DNA of 64,000 bases from an uncultured Saprospiraceae bacterium (GTDB lineage: Bacteria; Bacteroidota; Bacteroidia; Chitinophagales; Saprospiraceae). Under the pieces are notes generated by a model, which made no database searches, was not told the DNA's origin, and saw only the letters and a list, made by a program, of their open reading frames with translations. The stretch spans positions 1-64,000 of the forward strand of contig CALKJD010000019.1 in NCBI GenBank assembly GCA_937995755.1, in the 5' to 3' direction. Both the position numbers and the translations under genes were made by a program. Shown here piece by piece: positions 18,799 through 28,156 of the stretch (position 1 is its first letter; each line of letters starts with the position of its first letter).

Positions 18799-20424
18799 AT
18801 GAATTACTTTCTTGTCATCTTTCTCCTGTTATCAGATATCTATATACTTACAGCGCAAGTAGATTTCACATCTTCTAATCTGCCTATCATTATAATAAAT
18901 ACGAATAATGAATCTCCTATTTTCGATGATCCAAAAGTAGAGGCGAACATTGGAATCATATATAATGGTGAGGGAGAAAGGAATACCATATTTGATCCAC
19001 GCAATGAGTATTTCGGTAAATGCGGAATTGAAATTAGAGGGGAATCATCTCAGTTATTTGATAAAAAATCTTACCTCTTTGAAACTTGGGATGCCGATGG
19101 CAATGATATAGATACAAGCTTTCTCGGATTTCCTGCCGAAGAAGATTTTATTCTCTATGGTCCATATTCGGATAAGACGTTGCTCAATAATGTACTTGCC
19201 ATGCATCTTGCCAATCAGATGGGGCATTACTCCAGTAGGACAAGATTTGTCGAAGTTATAATCAACGATTATTATAAAGGTATTTATGTGTTAATGGAAA
19301 AAATAAAACGTGATAAAGACCGAGTAGATATTGCAAAACTCAATAGCGTTGATATCGAAGGAGATGAATTGACAGGTGGATACATCGTCAGAATAGACAA
19401 AGGAGTATATGATGGATGGACATCGCAGTACGATGCCCATAATTCATTCAATGATGTTAAATTTCAATACTACTACCCTGATCAAGACAATATACAATCC
19501 GAGCAGAAATTATATATCAAATCTTACGTTGATGATTTTGAATCTGCCGTAGCCAGCAATAATGGATTCAATGAGGGTGGTTTTCATTATACGCATTATA
19601 TAAATCTAAGATCATTTGTAGACAACTTTATATTAAACGAATTATCAAAAGATGTAGATGCCTATAGATTAAGCTCATACTTCCATAAAGACAAAGACAG
19701 TAAAGGAGGACGATTCACTGCAGGCCCATTTTGGGATTTCAACCTAGCTTTTGGAAATGCAGATTATTGTCAGACATCTGTTACTTCAGGTTTAATCTAC
19801 AATCAATGTGGAGGCAATAATCCATTTTGGTGGAATAGGTTTCTAAATGACGTCACTTTTCTTCCTGCCATGAAATGCAGATGGGAAGAACTAAGGCAAA
19901 GTATTTTTAGTAAAGAATACATCGATGACTTTCTAGAAGAACACAAAGTATTATTAGAAGAAAGCCAAGAAAGAAATTTTACTCAATTCCCTATCCTAGG
20001 ACAATACATTTGGCCTAATCCAACATTCTTTGAAAATGCTTCTTCGCATTCTATTGCTATAGATATTATGAAAGATTGGCTTAATAGCCGTATTGAATGG
20101 CTAGATAATAATCTTCCTGGTTTTGCTGTGGGTTGTGATAAATTTGATGATCCTAATTATGAAGTTATGATGGACGTATCTCTATCAGATTTGAATCGAG
20201 AATCAATTAAGTTATTTCCAAATCCAACAGCAGATTATGTTCAAATAAGTAGCGACAAGAGTATCGGTGAAGTAATAATTTTTGATATGATTGGAAATCA
20301 ATTAAAGACTTTAAATCATGATACAAAATCAGCTATTATCGATTTACGAAGTCTTTCGAGTGGAACGTATATTTTGAAAACTGGTCCGTCATTAGCAACG
20401 GCAGTAAAATTGATCAAATTGTAA
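18799..20424 (+). CDS. CotH-family protein with T9SS sorting domain
   Basis: This is an exported CotH-like protein. CotH proteins have an atypical kinase fold; spore-coat CotH phosphorylates proteins, while the target of the secreted Bacteroidota forms is unknown. A short signal peptide (MNYFLVIFLLLSDIYILTAQ) is followed by the CotH core, seen in CGIEIRGESSQLFDKKSYLF, LYGPYSDKTLLNNVLA, GIYVLMEKIKRDKDRVDI and a late GPFWDFNLAFGNADY. The last 75 residues form a T9SS sorting domain (IKLFPNPTADYVQI ... LSSGTYILKTGP). The length of 541 residues is typical. It is transcribed alone downstream of the GH65 gene. Lys and Asp residues fitting an ATP site (MEKIKRDKDR, WDFNLAFG) are present, so kinase activity is possible. 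Confidence 0.85.
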   Translation: MNYFLVIFLLLSDIYILTAQVDFTSSNLPIIIINTNNESPIFDDPKVEANIGIIYNGEGERNTIFDPRNEYFGKCGIEIRGESSQLFDKKSYLFETWDADGNDIDTSFLGFPAEEDFILYGPYSDKTLLNNVLAMHLANQMGHYSSRTRFVEVIINDYYKGIYVLMEKIKRDKDRVDIAKLNSVDIEGDELTGGYIVRIDKGVYDGWTSQYDAHNSFNDVKFQYYYPDQDNIQSEQKLYIKSYVDDFESAVASNNGFNEGGFHYTHYINLRSFVDNFILNELSKDVDAYRLSSYFHKDKDSKGGRFTAGPFWDFNLAFGNADYCQTSVTSGLIYNQCGGNNPFWWNRFLNDVTFLPAMKCRWEELRQSIFSKEYIDDFLEEHKVLLEESQERNFTQFPILGQYIWPNPTFFENASSHSIAIDIMKDWLNSRIEWLDNNLPGFAVGCDKFDDPNYEVMMDVSLSDLNRESIKLFPNPTADYVQISSDKSIGEVIIFDMIGNQLKTLNHDTKSAIIDLRSLSSGTYILKTGPSLATAVKLIKL

Positions 20425-20641
20425 TGCTAGATAAAGTGTGACAATGGTCGTGCTACATTTGAAGTTGTATTACTTGTTTTTAAATCACTTCGATATTGAG
20501 TATTGCAAAAAAATATATTGACTATTGGGAAAATTACGAAATCAAATACCTATATTAGTGTTGAAACTAGATCGGATGATTAGATGAAAGTACCCTAAAT
20601 TCCTTTCTAGATTAAAGAATAAACCTATAATCTAAGTACCT

Positions 20642-20713
20642 ATGTCTAAATTACCTACGGCCGTGACCTACGGCCGTGACCTACGGCCAGAGCTTTGTTA
20701 TTCTTTTTATTAG
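20642..20713 (+). other. Out-of-frame upstream ATG reading frame through the 13-bp repeat
   Basis: An ATG at 20642 opens a 23-codon frame (MSKLPTAVTYGRD...) that passes through the 13-bp repeat and ends at TAG 20711-20713. It is one base out of register with the lipoprotein ORF. Removing one 13-bp unit would join it in frame to the lipoprotein, giving MSKLPTAVTYGQSFVILF, which has a charged n-region before the hydrophobic signal. As it stands it is either a decoy start or the OFF state of a switch. Confidence 0.45.
20653..20688 (+). repeat. 13-bp GC-rich tandem repeat at a start codon
   Basis: The unit CCTACGGCCGTGA occurs twice in full, followed by a partial third copy (CCTACGGCC). It is strongly GC-rich within very AT-rich sequence. 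It sits between an upstream ATG (20642) and the lipoprotein signal sequence. Thirteen is not a multiple of three, so each gain or loss of a unit changes the reading frame. Confidence 0.85.
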
Positions 20714-22403
20714 TATGTTATTTTTTAGTTCTTGTCAGAAGGAAGAACTAACAACAATGTCCTCTCAATCAGAAAACCTTTTAGAAACGGTAACAAGAAA
20801 TGGCAATTCGTGTGACGCATGTCCTAACCTGATTATTAATGGTGACTTTTCAGATGTTTGTTCCCCTGCTGGAACAACACCATTTATTGACCCTGGATGT
20901 GTTGGAGGTAACTGGGTGAATGCTCATGGCTCAATGAATGTTAAAAATGGGGCGATGGAAGGAGTTGTAGGTTATTCCGTTATTGATGAAATTTTAGAAT
21001 TTTTTAATCCAGAAGCAGCATATTCCTTAATGAACTTCAACTCTGACATTGAATATTGTCTTTGTTTCAGTTCAATGTATAGTGGCCAACATAATACTTC
21101 TGACATTAACGATTGGAAAATATGTGTTTATGCAACTGATAACTTAACCTCTGGTGGCCCTGGGGTCGAAAATATGCCGTCTCCATATACTGACCCCAAC
21201 TTCGATACCAATTTTGAAGAGATCTACTGTTATGACCTTACGAATGATGATATAGGAAATTGGGTTGAACATTCTATTCCTAATTTTTCAGTATCTGAAT
21301 CTTACACTCAATTTTGGCCAATTATGCTACCGAAAGAAAGTCTAGATCTTACTACGGAAACAAGCAACTATAATAATCATTATTACTTTGATGATATAAA
21401 CTTAACTTGCAAATCCGAACAACTCATAGGCATTGGTCACTCTGAACCCTTCCCATGTAATTTTTCATTTTTTGCAGAAGAAATCCCAAATATAAATGTC
21501 GAAAAAACAACTTACACTTGGGATTTTGGCGACGGAAACACTGGAACAGGTCGAAACCCAACACACTTCTATGATCAAGGTGGCAACTACACAGTAAAAT
21601 TATATATCATAGATGAAAACGGTTGCTGCCAACAAAAAACAATAGAGGTAAAATGTGATCCAATGCTAATGGATTATTGTAAATATATATGTCATGAAGA
21701 TTATCTAACTGTATTGGTTAATGATGATCCAACGACTCAAGGAATAATTGAAACTGATCCTTTCACTTGTGCAGTGGGTGTTTTGTTTAACGATCATAAC
21801 CCTAATACAGCACCAGTGCGAGAATTATATTTTACTCAGGCATACAGTCACACCGATTTTGCAGGGATTGCAAATGAAATAGAAACTGAATTAAATAATA
21901 TAGGATTCAACATGATAGTTGACAATTATGATCCGACAGGAAATGTTACATGCTACAAATCTATTTGCTTAGGTTGCGATGGAACTGCTATACCACCACA
22001 GTTTGAAACTGAAATGGGAGTACCAACTGGAGTTGTAAGTGGAACGTGGACAGGTACTACAACCCTTATGACTGGTAATGGAATTCCTTTGGGTACAATC
22101 TTTACTAATGCAGCAAATGTAGATATAATAGGAACTAGTGTACCTGTGACATATACTATTACCATATCAAATAATATAGATCCTAATACTGTCGTAGTGA
22201 CACAAAACCCTAATGGTCCTGGCTTCATTCTTCAATACGAAGAAACTGAAGGTTTATTTGCTATGGGAGATGTAGAAATACTAACCGTTCTGGGCACTAG
22301 CGATTTTAATGATGTTTACGATAATTTCGGAAACTGGGTAACTCAGGAATGCGGTACTTTTCAATCTGGTCAGCCAACTAAGCCATTCAACTTCTGTCCG
22401 TAA
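20676..22403 (+). CDS. PKD-domain lipoprotein, possibly with a repeat-switched start
   Basis: This is a probable surface or periplasmic lipoprotein. In the given sequence the only start that includes the full signal is GTG at 20676, lying inside the 13-bp repeat. It gives MTYGQSFVILFISMLFFSSC with a lipobox-like FSSC. Residues about 40-260 contain a cysteine-bearing carbohydrate-binding-like beta region (CDACPNLIINGDFSDVC). A PKD domain follows at about 280-330 (YTWDFGDGNTGTGRNPTHFY). The C-terminal 240 residues are unknown and contain several cysteines (CYKSICLGCDG). There is no T9SS domain. The next gene starts 10 bases after its stop, so the two form an operon. The start region suggests phase variation (see the repeat), or the gene is currently frame-shifted from its normal ATG. 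Confidence 0.75.
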   Translation: MTYGQSFVILFISMLFFSSCQKEELTTMSSQSENLLETVTRNGNSCDACPNLIINGDFSDVCSPAGTTPFIDPGCVGGNWVNAHGSMNVKNGAMEGVVGYSVIDEILEFFNPEAAYSLMNFNSDIEYCLCFSSMYSGQHNTSDINDWKICVYATDNLTSGGPGVENMPSPYTDPNFDTNFEEIYCYDLTNDDIGNWVEHSIPNFSVSESYTQFWPIMLPKESLDLTTETSNYNNHYYFDDINLTCKSEQLIGIGHSEPFPCNFSFFAEEIPNINVEKTTYTWDFGDGNTGTGRNPTHFYDQGGNYTVKLYIIDENGCCQQKTIEVKCDPMLMDYCKYICHEDYLTVLVNDDPTTQGIIETDPFTCAVGVLFNDHNPNTAPVRELYFTQAYSHTDFAGIANEIETELNNIGFNMIVDNYDPTGNVTCYKSICLGCDGTAIPPQFETEMGVPTGVVSGTWTGTTTLMTGNGIPLGTIFTNAANVDIIGTSVPVTYTITISNNIDPNTVVVTQNPNGPGFILQYEETEGLFAMGDVEILTVLGTSDFNDVYDNFGNWVTQECGTFQSGQPTKPFNFCP

Positions 22404-22413
22404 ATCAAAGAAT

Positions 22414-23955
22414 ATGAAAATAAATATTATAATACCGATCTACATATTCGTAATTTTTTCAACCTTAAGTGGTCAGGCCCAAGTCTGTATAGGGAATATT
22501 ACATTAGAAACGCAATCTGATGTAGATAATTTCAATATCGATTACCCTTCTTGTACCGAGCTAGAAGGCAATTTATTGATAACAGGCAGTGATATAACCG
22601 ATATTAGCCCTCTAGCACAATTAGATAAAGTGATAGGTAATTTTGAGATCATAAATTGTCAAAATTTACTTTCCATAAATGATACTCAACTAAATGTAAT
22701 TGGTAATGTACGTATCATAGAAAATGAATCTCTAAATGAGATAAATGGATTCAATTCGACGGATTCACTCAAAACATTGAACATTTTTAAGAACACTGCA
22801 TTAAGTATTGTTGCTGGGTTTGATGGCTTAAGAGTAGTCTCGGATAGTTTATACATCGATAGTAACAACGGCTTACAAAGTATTCCTTATTTTAATAATG
22901 TTGATTTTATTGGACGACTTGAAATAGATCAAAATTCTATTCTTGATTCGGTGATTGGATTTAATAATTTGGATTCTATAAATCTTCTATCTATATATAA
23001 TATTCCAATTATTATTGGATTTAATTCTCTTATAATAGGAGGAACAATGTCATTTACGAACCCTCCTATGGGTATTAAACGGATTGAAGGGTTTAATAAT
23101 GTAGAGCGGTTAGCAGGAGGACTTACCTTGGGTGGAATTACACAGGAAGCCCCTATAGAAATATTTAATAAAGTAAAGACCATTGCAGCTAATCTAACTA
23201 TAGGTGTCCAAGGAGGCGAGTTTAATAGTTTATTGCAGTTAGAAGAAGTGCAATCTAATCATATTAATATTTTAGCTTCCAATTTCCAAAATTTAGATTT
23301 TTTATCCAATATGAAGCGTATGGGTGGATTCAAGCCTTTCATTAGGATAGACGACTGCCCTAATCTTACAGATATATCTGGGCTAGATGGAATCGATCCT
23401 GAGACGGTTAATTGGTTTCGAATTAGAAGGAACGAAAACCTCACTGTCTGTCACTCAAATCTAATATGTGCTGTGCTAGAGCGCGGTGACAACGACCCTC
23501 CATCCGTATTGATAGATAATGGCCCTGGCTGCAACAGCACAGAAGAAATACTAGCACAATGTACAGACAAACCTGACGATCCAGAAGTAGATCCTACGCT
23601 CTGCCCTATCGCTTCACGTCCAGGAATGCAGATTGATAGGATTAGCGATGATCGATATGATATTATGTATAATTATGGAATCAAACGCATGTACCTTAGT
23701 GGTATAGCCTATTCCGATCTATTAGCTCTCATCGAATATCATAAAATTGAGAAAGACTTACTTTTTGACTTTTCTACTTTTACGCTTGAGCGGTATTGCA
23801 AACAAGCAGAAGATATTTTGCGTGGAGTAAACTATAGTATGCTAGTCACAGACGATCCTATTCTCCAAGACATTGTAAATCGTGTCATGAGTGAGATTGA
23901 TTTCTTCAGTAATTTTGTATTGACTATTGATGAAGGTGAGTGTGTTAAATTGTAA
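22414..23955 (+). CDS. Secreted leucine-rich / receptor L-domain-like protein
   Basis: A signal peptide (MKINIIIPIYIFVIFSTLSGQAQ) leads a 513-residue exported protein. Residues about 25-370 form an irregular leucine-rich solenoid of the receptor L-domain type common in Bacteroidota, with strands like LEGNLLITGSDITDISPL, VIGNFEIINCQNL and LTDISGLDGI. The solenoid is capped by a cysteine pattern (VCHSNLICAVL ... GPGCNSTEEILAQC). The last 115 residues (from TLCPIASRPGMQID) are of unknown type, mostly helical, and there is no T9SS domain. It is cotranscribed with the PKD lipoprotein, suggesting that the two act together at the surface, perhaps in binding a ligand or another cell. That role is inference. 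Confidence 0.7.
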   Translation: MKINIIIPIYIFVIFSTLSGQAQVCIGNITLETQSDVDNFNIDYPSCTELEGNLLITGSDITDISPLAQLDKVIGNFEIINCQNLLSINDTQLNVIGNVRIIENESLNEINGFNSTDSLKTLNIFKNTALSIVAGFDGLRVVSDSLYIDSNNGLQSIPYFNNVDFIGRLEIDQNSILDSVIGFNNLDSINLLSIYNIPIIIGFNSLIIGGTMSFTNPPMGIKRIEGFNNVERLAGGLTLGGITQEAPIEIFNKVKTIAANLTIGVQGGEFNSLLQLEEVQSNHINILASNFQNLDFLSNMKRMGGFKPFIRIDDCPNLTDISGLDGIDPETVNWFRIRRNENLTVCHSNLICAVLERGDNDPPSVLIDNGPGCNSTEEILAQCTDKPDDPEVDPTLCPIASRPGMQIDRISDDRYDIMYNYGIKRMYLSGIAYSDLLALIEYHKIEKDLLFDFSTFTLERYCKQAEDILRGVNYSMLVTDDPILQDIVNRVMSEIDFFSNFVLTIDEGECVKL

Positions 23956-23990
23956 ACTAGTAATTTTCTAAAAAATAGAATTGATGTAAA

Positions 23991-25322
23991 TTATTTCACA
24001 ATTACTATTGAAGTAGTAACAGATTTTCCTGATTCTGTAGTTATCAATAACTGATAGTTAGCATCGGATAATGTAGAAACATCTATACCTTTTGTACTCA
24101 AGTTTCCTTCCTGTACTTTCCTACCGACCATATCTACAATCGTATAACTTAGTAACTGTTCATCACCCTGATAATCTATCGATAAGATGTCCGTCGCAGG
24201 CATAGGATATAATGATATACCTAGCTCTTCTGCTGTATAATTCACTGCAGGAATTACTATTTTTTGCCACTCTAATTTGAATACTTTATCCGACACTTGC
24301 TGATTGGCTAACATACCTCCAGCTATATATTGTATACTATCAGCTACGTTTTCGATTCCTCGTAGATCCATTGGTATTTCAGCATCATACATTTCTCTAT
24401 AAAATATTACATCACTGAATCCATCGATTAGGGTTACATCTTGATTAGCCGTAGGTACTCCACCTGAACCATTATATGCAATGCCATCATAATTGTACGT
24501 AACATTAGATCCACCAACCCAATGCACCTCTTCATCAACAGAAGTCGCAGCCATTCGATATCCATTGATTGTAGGATCAGGCTGACTGATAGACCATTCT
24601 ATATTTGATGGGTTTTGATGATCTATTTCACCGACTCTTAGATAATTTTGAATTGGGAAGTTACCCGTAGATCTAGCGCCACCAAAGTAAAAAATCTTGT
24701 CACCTATGATAGTTCCAGAAGCACCAAAGGACTTAAAATTGTTATCATTAGGTAACGATGTTCCAGCAGTCCAACTATCTGTAGTGGGATCATATATTTG
24801 AGTAGATCGGATATTCCCATTATTACTCCATCCACTAATCACATATATCAAACTATCTCTCCAAACCGCTTGCACATGATCGTCAGTAGCTACTAATAGA
24901 TCAGCAGCATCACTGAGAAATTCATTATTGTCAATATCATATCGTCTTACTTTACGAGAAGAAACTTCACTCCCATTACTATTGACAGTGTAGCCACCTA
25001 CTATATAGATGATATTTCCTATCCTACTAGCTCCTGTCGCCAATAAACCTTGACCTCCTGGTAAGTCCGCGATTTGTTCTGATATTCCAGTTTCTATATT
25101 GTATCGAAAAGACCTAAGATGTGTTCCTGATGAGTTTTTATTCTCATCTAATCCTGCAAAAGAAAATAGGTAAGGAACTCCATCTACAAATCCTTCACAG
25201 ACTGCATTATTCGTTACTGCCTCTGGAAGGGCTCCTACTTCTGTTATGATTAATTGGGCAAAAACTTCACTAACTAACAATAATAAGAATAGTGAAATAA
25301 TATATGGATGGATCGTTTTCAT
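23991..25322 (-). CDS. Kelch-repeat protein with T9SS sorting domain
   Basis: This exported beta-propeller protein starts best at the ATG 25322 (MKTIHPYIISLFLLLLVSEVFAQ), a clear signal peptide; the ORF track extends 11 residues further upstream. Residues about 25-345 hold kelch-like repeats (IGNIIYIVGGYTVNS, WRDSLIYVISGWSN, IGDKIFYFGGAR). The last 80 residues are a T9SS type A sorting domain (GISLYPMPATDILSIDY ... LSDANYQLLITTESG ... IVIVK), where YPMP replaces the usual YPNP. It is convergent with the leucine-rich protein gene and has no neighbour in an operon. The propeller probably binds a ligand; no enzymatic site of the galactose oxidase type was recognised. Confidence 0.82.
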   Translation of the reverse strand: MKTIHPYIISLFLLLLVSEVFAQLIITEVGALPEAVTNNAVCEGFVDGVPYLFSFAGLDENKNSSGTHLRSFRYNIETGISEQIADLPGGQGLLATGASRIGNIIYIVGGYTVNSNGSEVSSRKVRRYDIDNNEFLSDAADLLVATDDHVQAVWRDSLIYVISGWSNNGNIRSTQIYDPTTDSWTAGTSLPNDNNFKSFGASGTIIGDKIFYFGGARSTGNFPIQNYLRVGEIDHQNPSNIEWSISQPDPTINGYRMAATSVDEEVHWVGGSNVTYNYDGIAYNGSGGVPTANQDVTLIDGFSDVIFYREMYDAEIPMDLRGIENVADSIQYIAGGMLANQQVSDKVFKLEWQKIVIPAVNYTAEELGISLYPMPATDILSIDYQGDEQLLSYTIVDMVGRKVQEGNLSTKGIDVSTLSDANYQLLITTESGKSVTTSIVIVK

Positions 25323-25462
25323 TGGGTGAAGATAACATAAGAATATATTATGCAAAGTACATAAACCGTTATACAGCTATGAACGCTTTACATCGATAGT
25401 AATTCTCCAAATCCAATTTATTTAACTTGTCAACCTCAAACAGATCGATAAAATAGATACAA

Positions 25463-26503
25463 CTACTCTACCGTAATACGAGGCACTAAATACCACGCAT
25501 CTTTGGCGATATCTTTTCTAACTTCTATCATGAAGTCCTTAAGATCTTTCTGACTACAATCAAATTTAAATCCAACGCGTGTTACATCCATTGTGTCGAA
25601 GTATTCTTCATAGGGTTCATAGCCCATCTGACTTACTTTAGTCGACATCTTCATCGCGTTACGAGCACTTTCAAATGCACCAAGTATGATTACACATTCA
25701 GTTGGCTTGTTGACTTTGATTGCACTATCAACTACTGCAGTTCCTGTACCTTTTTCGATATTTCTTTTATCACTTACCTCCTGCTCACCATTGCTCTTGT
25801 CGACATCTACTATCGTTGTGTCTATCGGATCTACTTTTTGCTTTACTTGGTTACTTTTATACGCTTCACATCCTTTAAATAGCAATACACTTAACAGTAC
25901 TAAACCAAATATCCAGAATAGTGGCTTTAACCAGCTACTATCATCATCATCGTTATAATTATATGTCGCTTGAGTATGAGTTGTTGTGGATATAGTAGTA
26001 GCTGCAGCAGTTCTGTTCGGTACAGCTGCAGTAGATACAGCCATAGCAGTATCCTTCATTTCTCCTCCTTTGAAGAATTGGATAGGATTCAACTTTACTG
26101 GCAACAATCCGAAAAAATCAGAATTAACTTCACCCTGAGACTGAACAAATTTAATATCCTCTCTACCTTCCTTTACAAACAGACCCACAGTAGAAATATC
26201 GGCTTTCCCATAATTCAAAAGGTTATTGATAATATATTGACCATATTTATCAACCTTTTCAACAGCTTTATGCGTAGGTATATCCAACCTATTGGCTACA
26301 TAGGTAACAAATTGATCTGGATCATCAATATTCTCCTTAAAGTGAAGCGAATTAGAAGGTGGAAATATTAGAGATTTGTCATCCGAAAGATAAGCTGAGT
26401 GGTACTTGTAGAACAAAGTGCCCAAACCCAGTATGGACGTATTGCCATATTGCAGTAGATGATCTAAGATCAGCTTGGGTATTTCTATTTTATTCTTCGC
26501 CAT
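25463..26503 (-). CDS. CCDC81-like HU domain / SPOR domain membrane protein
   Basis: The first 150 residues resemble the two CCDC81-like prokaryotic HU-fold domains found in Bacteroidota (IPKLILDHLLQYGNTSILGLGTL, then the second copy with YIINNLLNYGKADI). These are predicted to be HU-like folds rather than proven DNA-binders here. A single transmembrane helix lies near residues 197-212 (PLFWIFGLVLLSVLLF). The C-terminal 80 residues look like a SPOR domain (CVIILGAFESARNAMKMST), which binds denuded peptidoglycan at division sites. The topology therefore places the HU part inside the cytoplasm and the SPOR part in the periplasm. A TACATTTG box lies 12 bases upstream of the ATG, and the gene is divergent from hemL. 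Confidence 0.8.
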   Translation of the reverse strand: MAKNKIEIPKLILDHLLQYGNTSILGLGTLFYKYHSAYLSDDKSLIFPPSNSLHFKENIDDPDQFVTYVANRLDIPTHKAVEKVDKYGQYIINNLLNYGKADISTVGLFVKEGREDIKFVQSQGEVNSDFFGLLPVKLNPIQFFKGGEMKDTAMAVSTAAVPNRTAAATTISTTTHTQATYNYNDDDDSSWLKPLFWIFGLVLLSVLLFKGCEAYKSNQVKQKVDPIDTTIVDVDKSNGEQEVSDKRNIEKGTGTAVVDSAIKVNKPTECVIILGAFESARNAMKMSTKVSQMGYEPYEEYFDTMDVTRVGFKFDCSQKDLKDFMIEVRKDIAKDAWYLVPRITVE

Positions 26504-26515
26504 TATCTGGTTTCA

Positions 26516-26523
26516 CAAATGTA
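26516..26523 (-). promoter_or_regulatory. Candidate -7 box for the HU/SPOR gene
   Basis: Read on the minus strand the sequence is TACATTTG, matching TAnnTTTG, 12 bases before the ATG. That implies a very short leader, a common arrangement in Bacteroidota. No -33 TTG is seen at the right distance. Confidence 0.4.
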
Positions 26524-26597
26524 ATGAAGGCTGTGTAAATAGTGCCTTTTAGCCATATCTTTTACGTCAAACTGACGAATTCAGGGCTGTATATCAT

Positions 26598-26605
26598 TAC
26601 TTTTG
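26598..26605 (+). promoter_or_regulatory. Candidate -7 box for hemL
   Basis: TACTTTTG matches TAnnTTTG and lies about 41 bases before the hemL ATG. No clear TTG is found at -33. Confidence 0.4.
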
Positions 26606-26646
26606 CCAATATATAAGCAATATTCATACTAGAAATTTAAAACTAC

Positions 26647-27939
26647 ATGATTAAGAGAGATAAATCTGAAAAATTATACAAAGAAGCGAAGCAATACTTC
26701 CCTGGTGGAGTCAATAGTCCTGTGAGGGCATTTAAGTCTGTGCATGGCGCACCATTATTTATAAAGAAAGGAGAAGGTGCTTATATTACAGATGAAGACG
26801 ATAATACATTTTTGGACTTCTGTGGAAGTTGGGGACCGCTCATTTTGGGTCATGCTCATCCGGAAGTGATAGAGACTATATCAGAGACGATCAAAGATGG
26901 AGTTACTTTTGGCACTCCTACAAAGTTGGGTAATGAGATTGGCGAATTATTTGTAAAAAACCATAGCTACGTAGATAAGATACGATTCGTAAGTTCTGGA
27001 ACGGAAGCGGTGATGAGTGCCATCAGGCTGGCTAGAGGATTTACAGGAAAGGATAAGATCGTTAAGTTTGAAGGATGCTACCACGGCCATGTAGATTCAC
27101 TACTTGTAAAAGCAGGATCTGGACTAGTAACATTTGGCGAAAGTACATCAGCAGGTGTACCCAAGTCCTTTGCAGAAGAGACAATCGTACTTGACCTCAA
27201 TGATGTACAAGGCGTAGAGGACACTTTAAAAGAGCATGGAGACAAGATCGCTGCGATAATAGTAGAACCGATTCCAGCAAACAACGGATTATTATTACAG
27301 GATCAAGCATGGCTAGTATGGTTACGTCATTATTGTGACAAATACAAAGTACTACTCATATTTGATGAAGTAATATCAGGATTCAGAGTTGGATTTGAAG
27401 GGGCAGCACGTCATTATAGTGTGACTCCAGACATTCTTACATTTGGTAAGATCATCGGTGGTGGTATGCCAGTAGGTGCCTATGGAGCTAGTCATGAGAT
27501 CATGGCTCATATCTCTCCAGAAGGTCCAGTATATCAAGCAGGTACCTTATCTGCTAATCCAGTGGCTATGGCTGCGGGTATCGCAACTATGAAAGAACTG
27601 CTAAAGCCTGGATTCTATGAAGAGATGAATGATAAGACAGTTGCATTCTGTAAGACTCTTACAGATCACATCGAGGCAAAGGGTTACCCAATGCATATCG
27701 TACAGATTGGTTCTATATTTTGGATGGCATTTAGCGAAAAGCGTATTATAAAAGCATCGGATATAGACCCTGCAAGCATGAAAATATTTGCAGAGCTACA
27801 CGGCGAGCTTCTTAATAGAAATATATATCTGGGACCTTCTGGATATGAAGTGGCCTTTATATCATCAGCGCATACCGCTGAAGATCTCGCCTATGCCAGC
27901 AAGCATATTTGTGAAGCATTAGACAAAGTGTTAGGATAG
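26647..27939 (+). CDS. hemL: Glutamate-1-semialdehyde 2,1-aminomutase
   Basis: This PLP-dependent class III aminotransferase-fold enzyme converts glutamate 1-semialdehyde to 5-aminolevulinate in the C5 tetrapyrrole pathway. Family markers are the N-terminal FPGGVNSPVRAFKSV, the SSGTEAVMSAIRLARGFTG cofactor segment, FEGCYHGHVDSLLVKAGSG, and the PLP lysine in LTFGKIIGGGMPVGAYG. The 430-residue length is standard. It starts at ATG 26647 just after a -7 box and stands alone, followed by a large nested hairpin. It is cytoplasmic and, in this organism, feeds heme synthesis. Confidence 0.97.
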   Translation: MIKRDKSEKLYKEAKQYFPGGVNSPVRAFKSVHGAPLFIKKGEGAYITDEDDNTFLDFCGSWGPLILGHAHPEVIETISETIKDGVTFGTPTKLGNEIGELFVKNHSYVDKIRFVSSGTEAVMSAIRLARGFTGKDKIVKFEGCYHGHVDSLLVKAGSGLVTFGESTSAGVPKSFAEETIVLDLNDVQGVEDTLKEHGDKIAAIIVEPIPANNGLLLQDQAWLVWLRHYCDKYKVLLIFDEVISGFRVGFEGAARHYSVTPDILTFGKIIGGGMPVGAYGASHEIMAHISPEGPVYQAGTLSANPVAMAAGIATMKELLKPGFYEEMNDKTVAFCKTLTDHIEAKGYPMHIVQIGSIFWMAFSEKRIIKASDIDPASMKIFAELHGELLNRNIYLGPSGYEVAFISSAHTAEDLAYASKHICEALDKVLG

Positions 27940-27946
27940 TAACAAT

Positions 27947-28030
27947 GAAAATCGTCAAATAACTAAGATTCCAAACTTTTACTGTAACTCTAACATAAAG
28001 AGTTAAGAGAGTTATTATTTGGCGATTTTC
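27947..28030. repeat. 84-base nested inverted repeat downstream of hemL
   Basis: Outer arms GAAAATCGTCAAATAA (27947-27962) and TTATTTGGCGATTTTC (28015-28030) pair over 16 positions, with one G-U wobble in RNA. A perfect inner hairpin TAACTCT / AGAGTTA (27985-27991, 27999-28005) lies inside the loop. It begins 8 bases after the hemL stop. It may be the hemL transcription end, a processed RNA or a small mobile remnant. Confidence 0.6.
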
Positions 28031-28156
28031 TTAGTATCAAGATCGTAGTTGAGATTGATAGGATCAGTAAACAATAACTGGTTAGATAGACTATTTTTTT
28101 TTTGGAAACATGATCAGTCTAATTAGCAATAGTAATTAATACAAAGAGAAAAAACT

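Noticed and set aside
20653-20688. Simple assembly artefact as the explanation of the 13-bp repeat
   Set aside because: It cannot be excluded from one sequence, but the exact in-frame outcome on removing one unit makes a biological switch worth testing, so it was kept as a finding.
25970-26371. Plus-strand 133-residue ORF with a Ser/Cys-rich start
   Set aside because: Antisense to the HU/SPOR gene, whose domains are clear.
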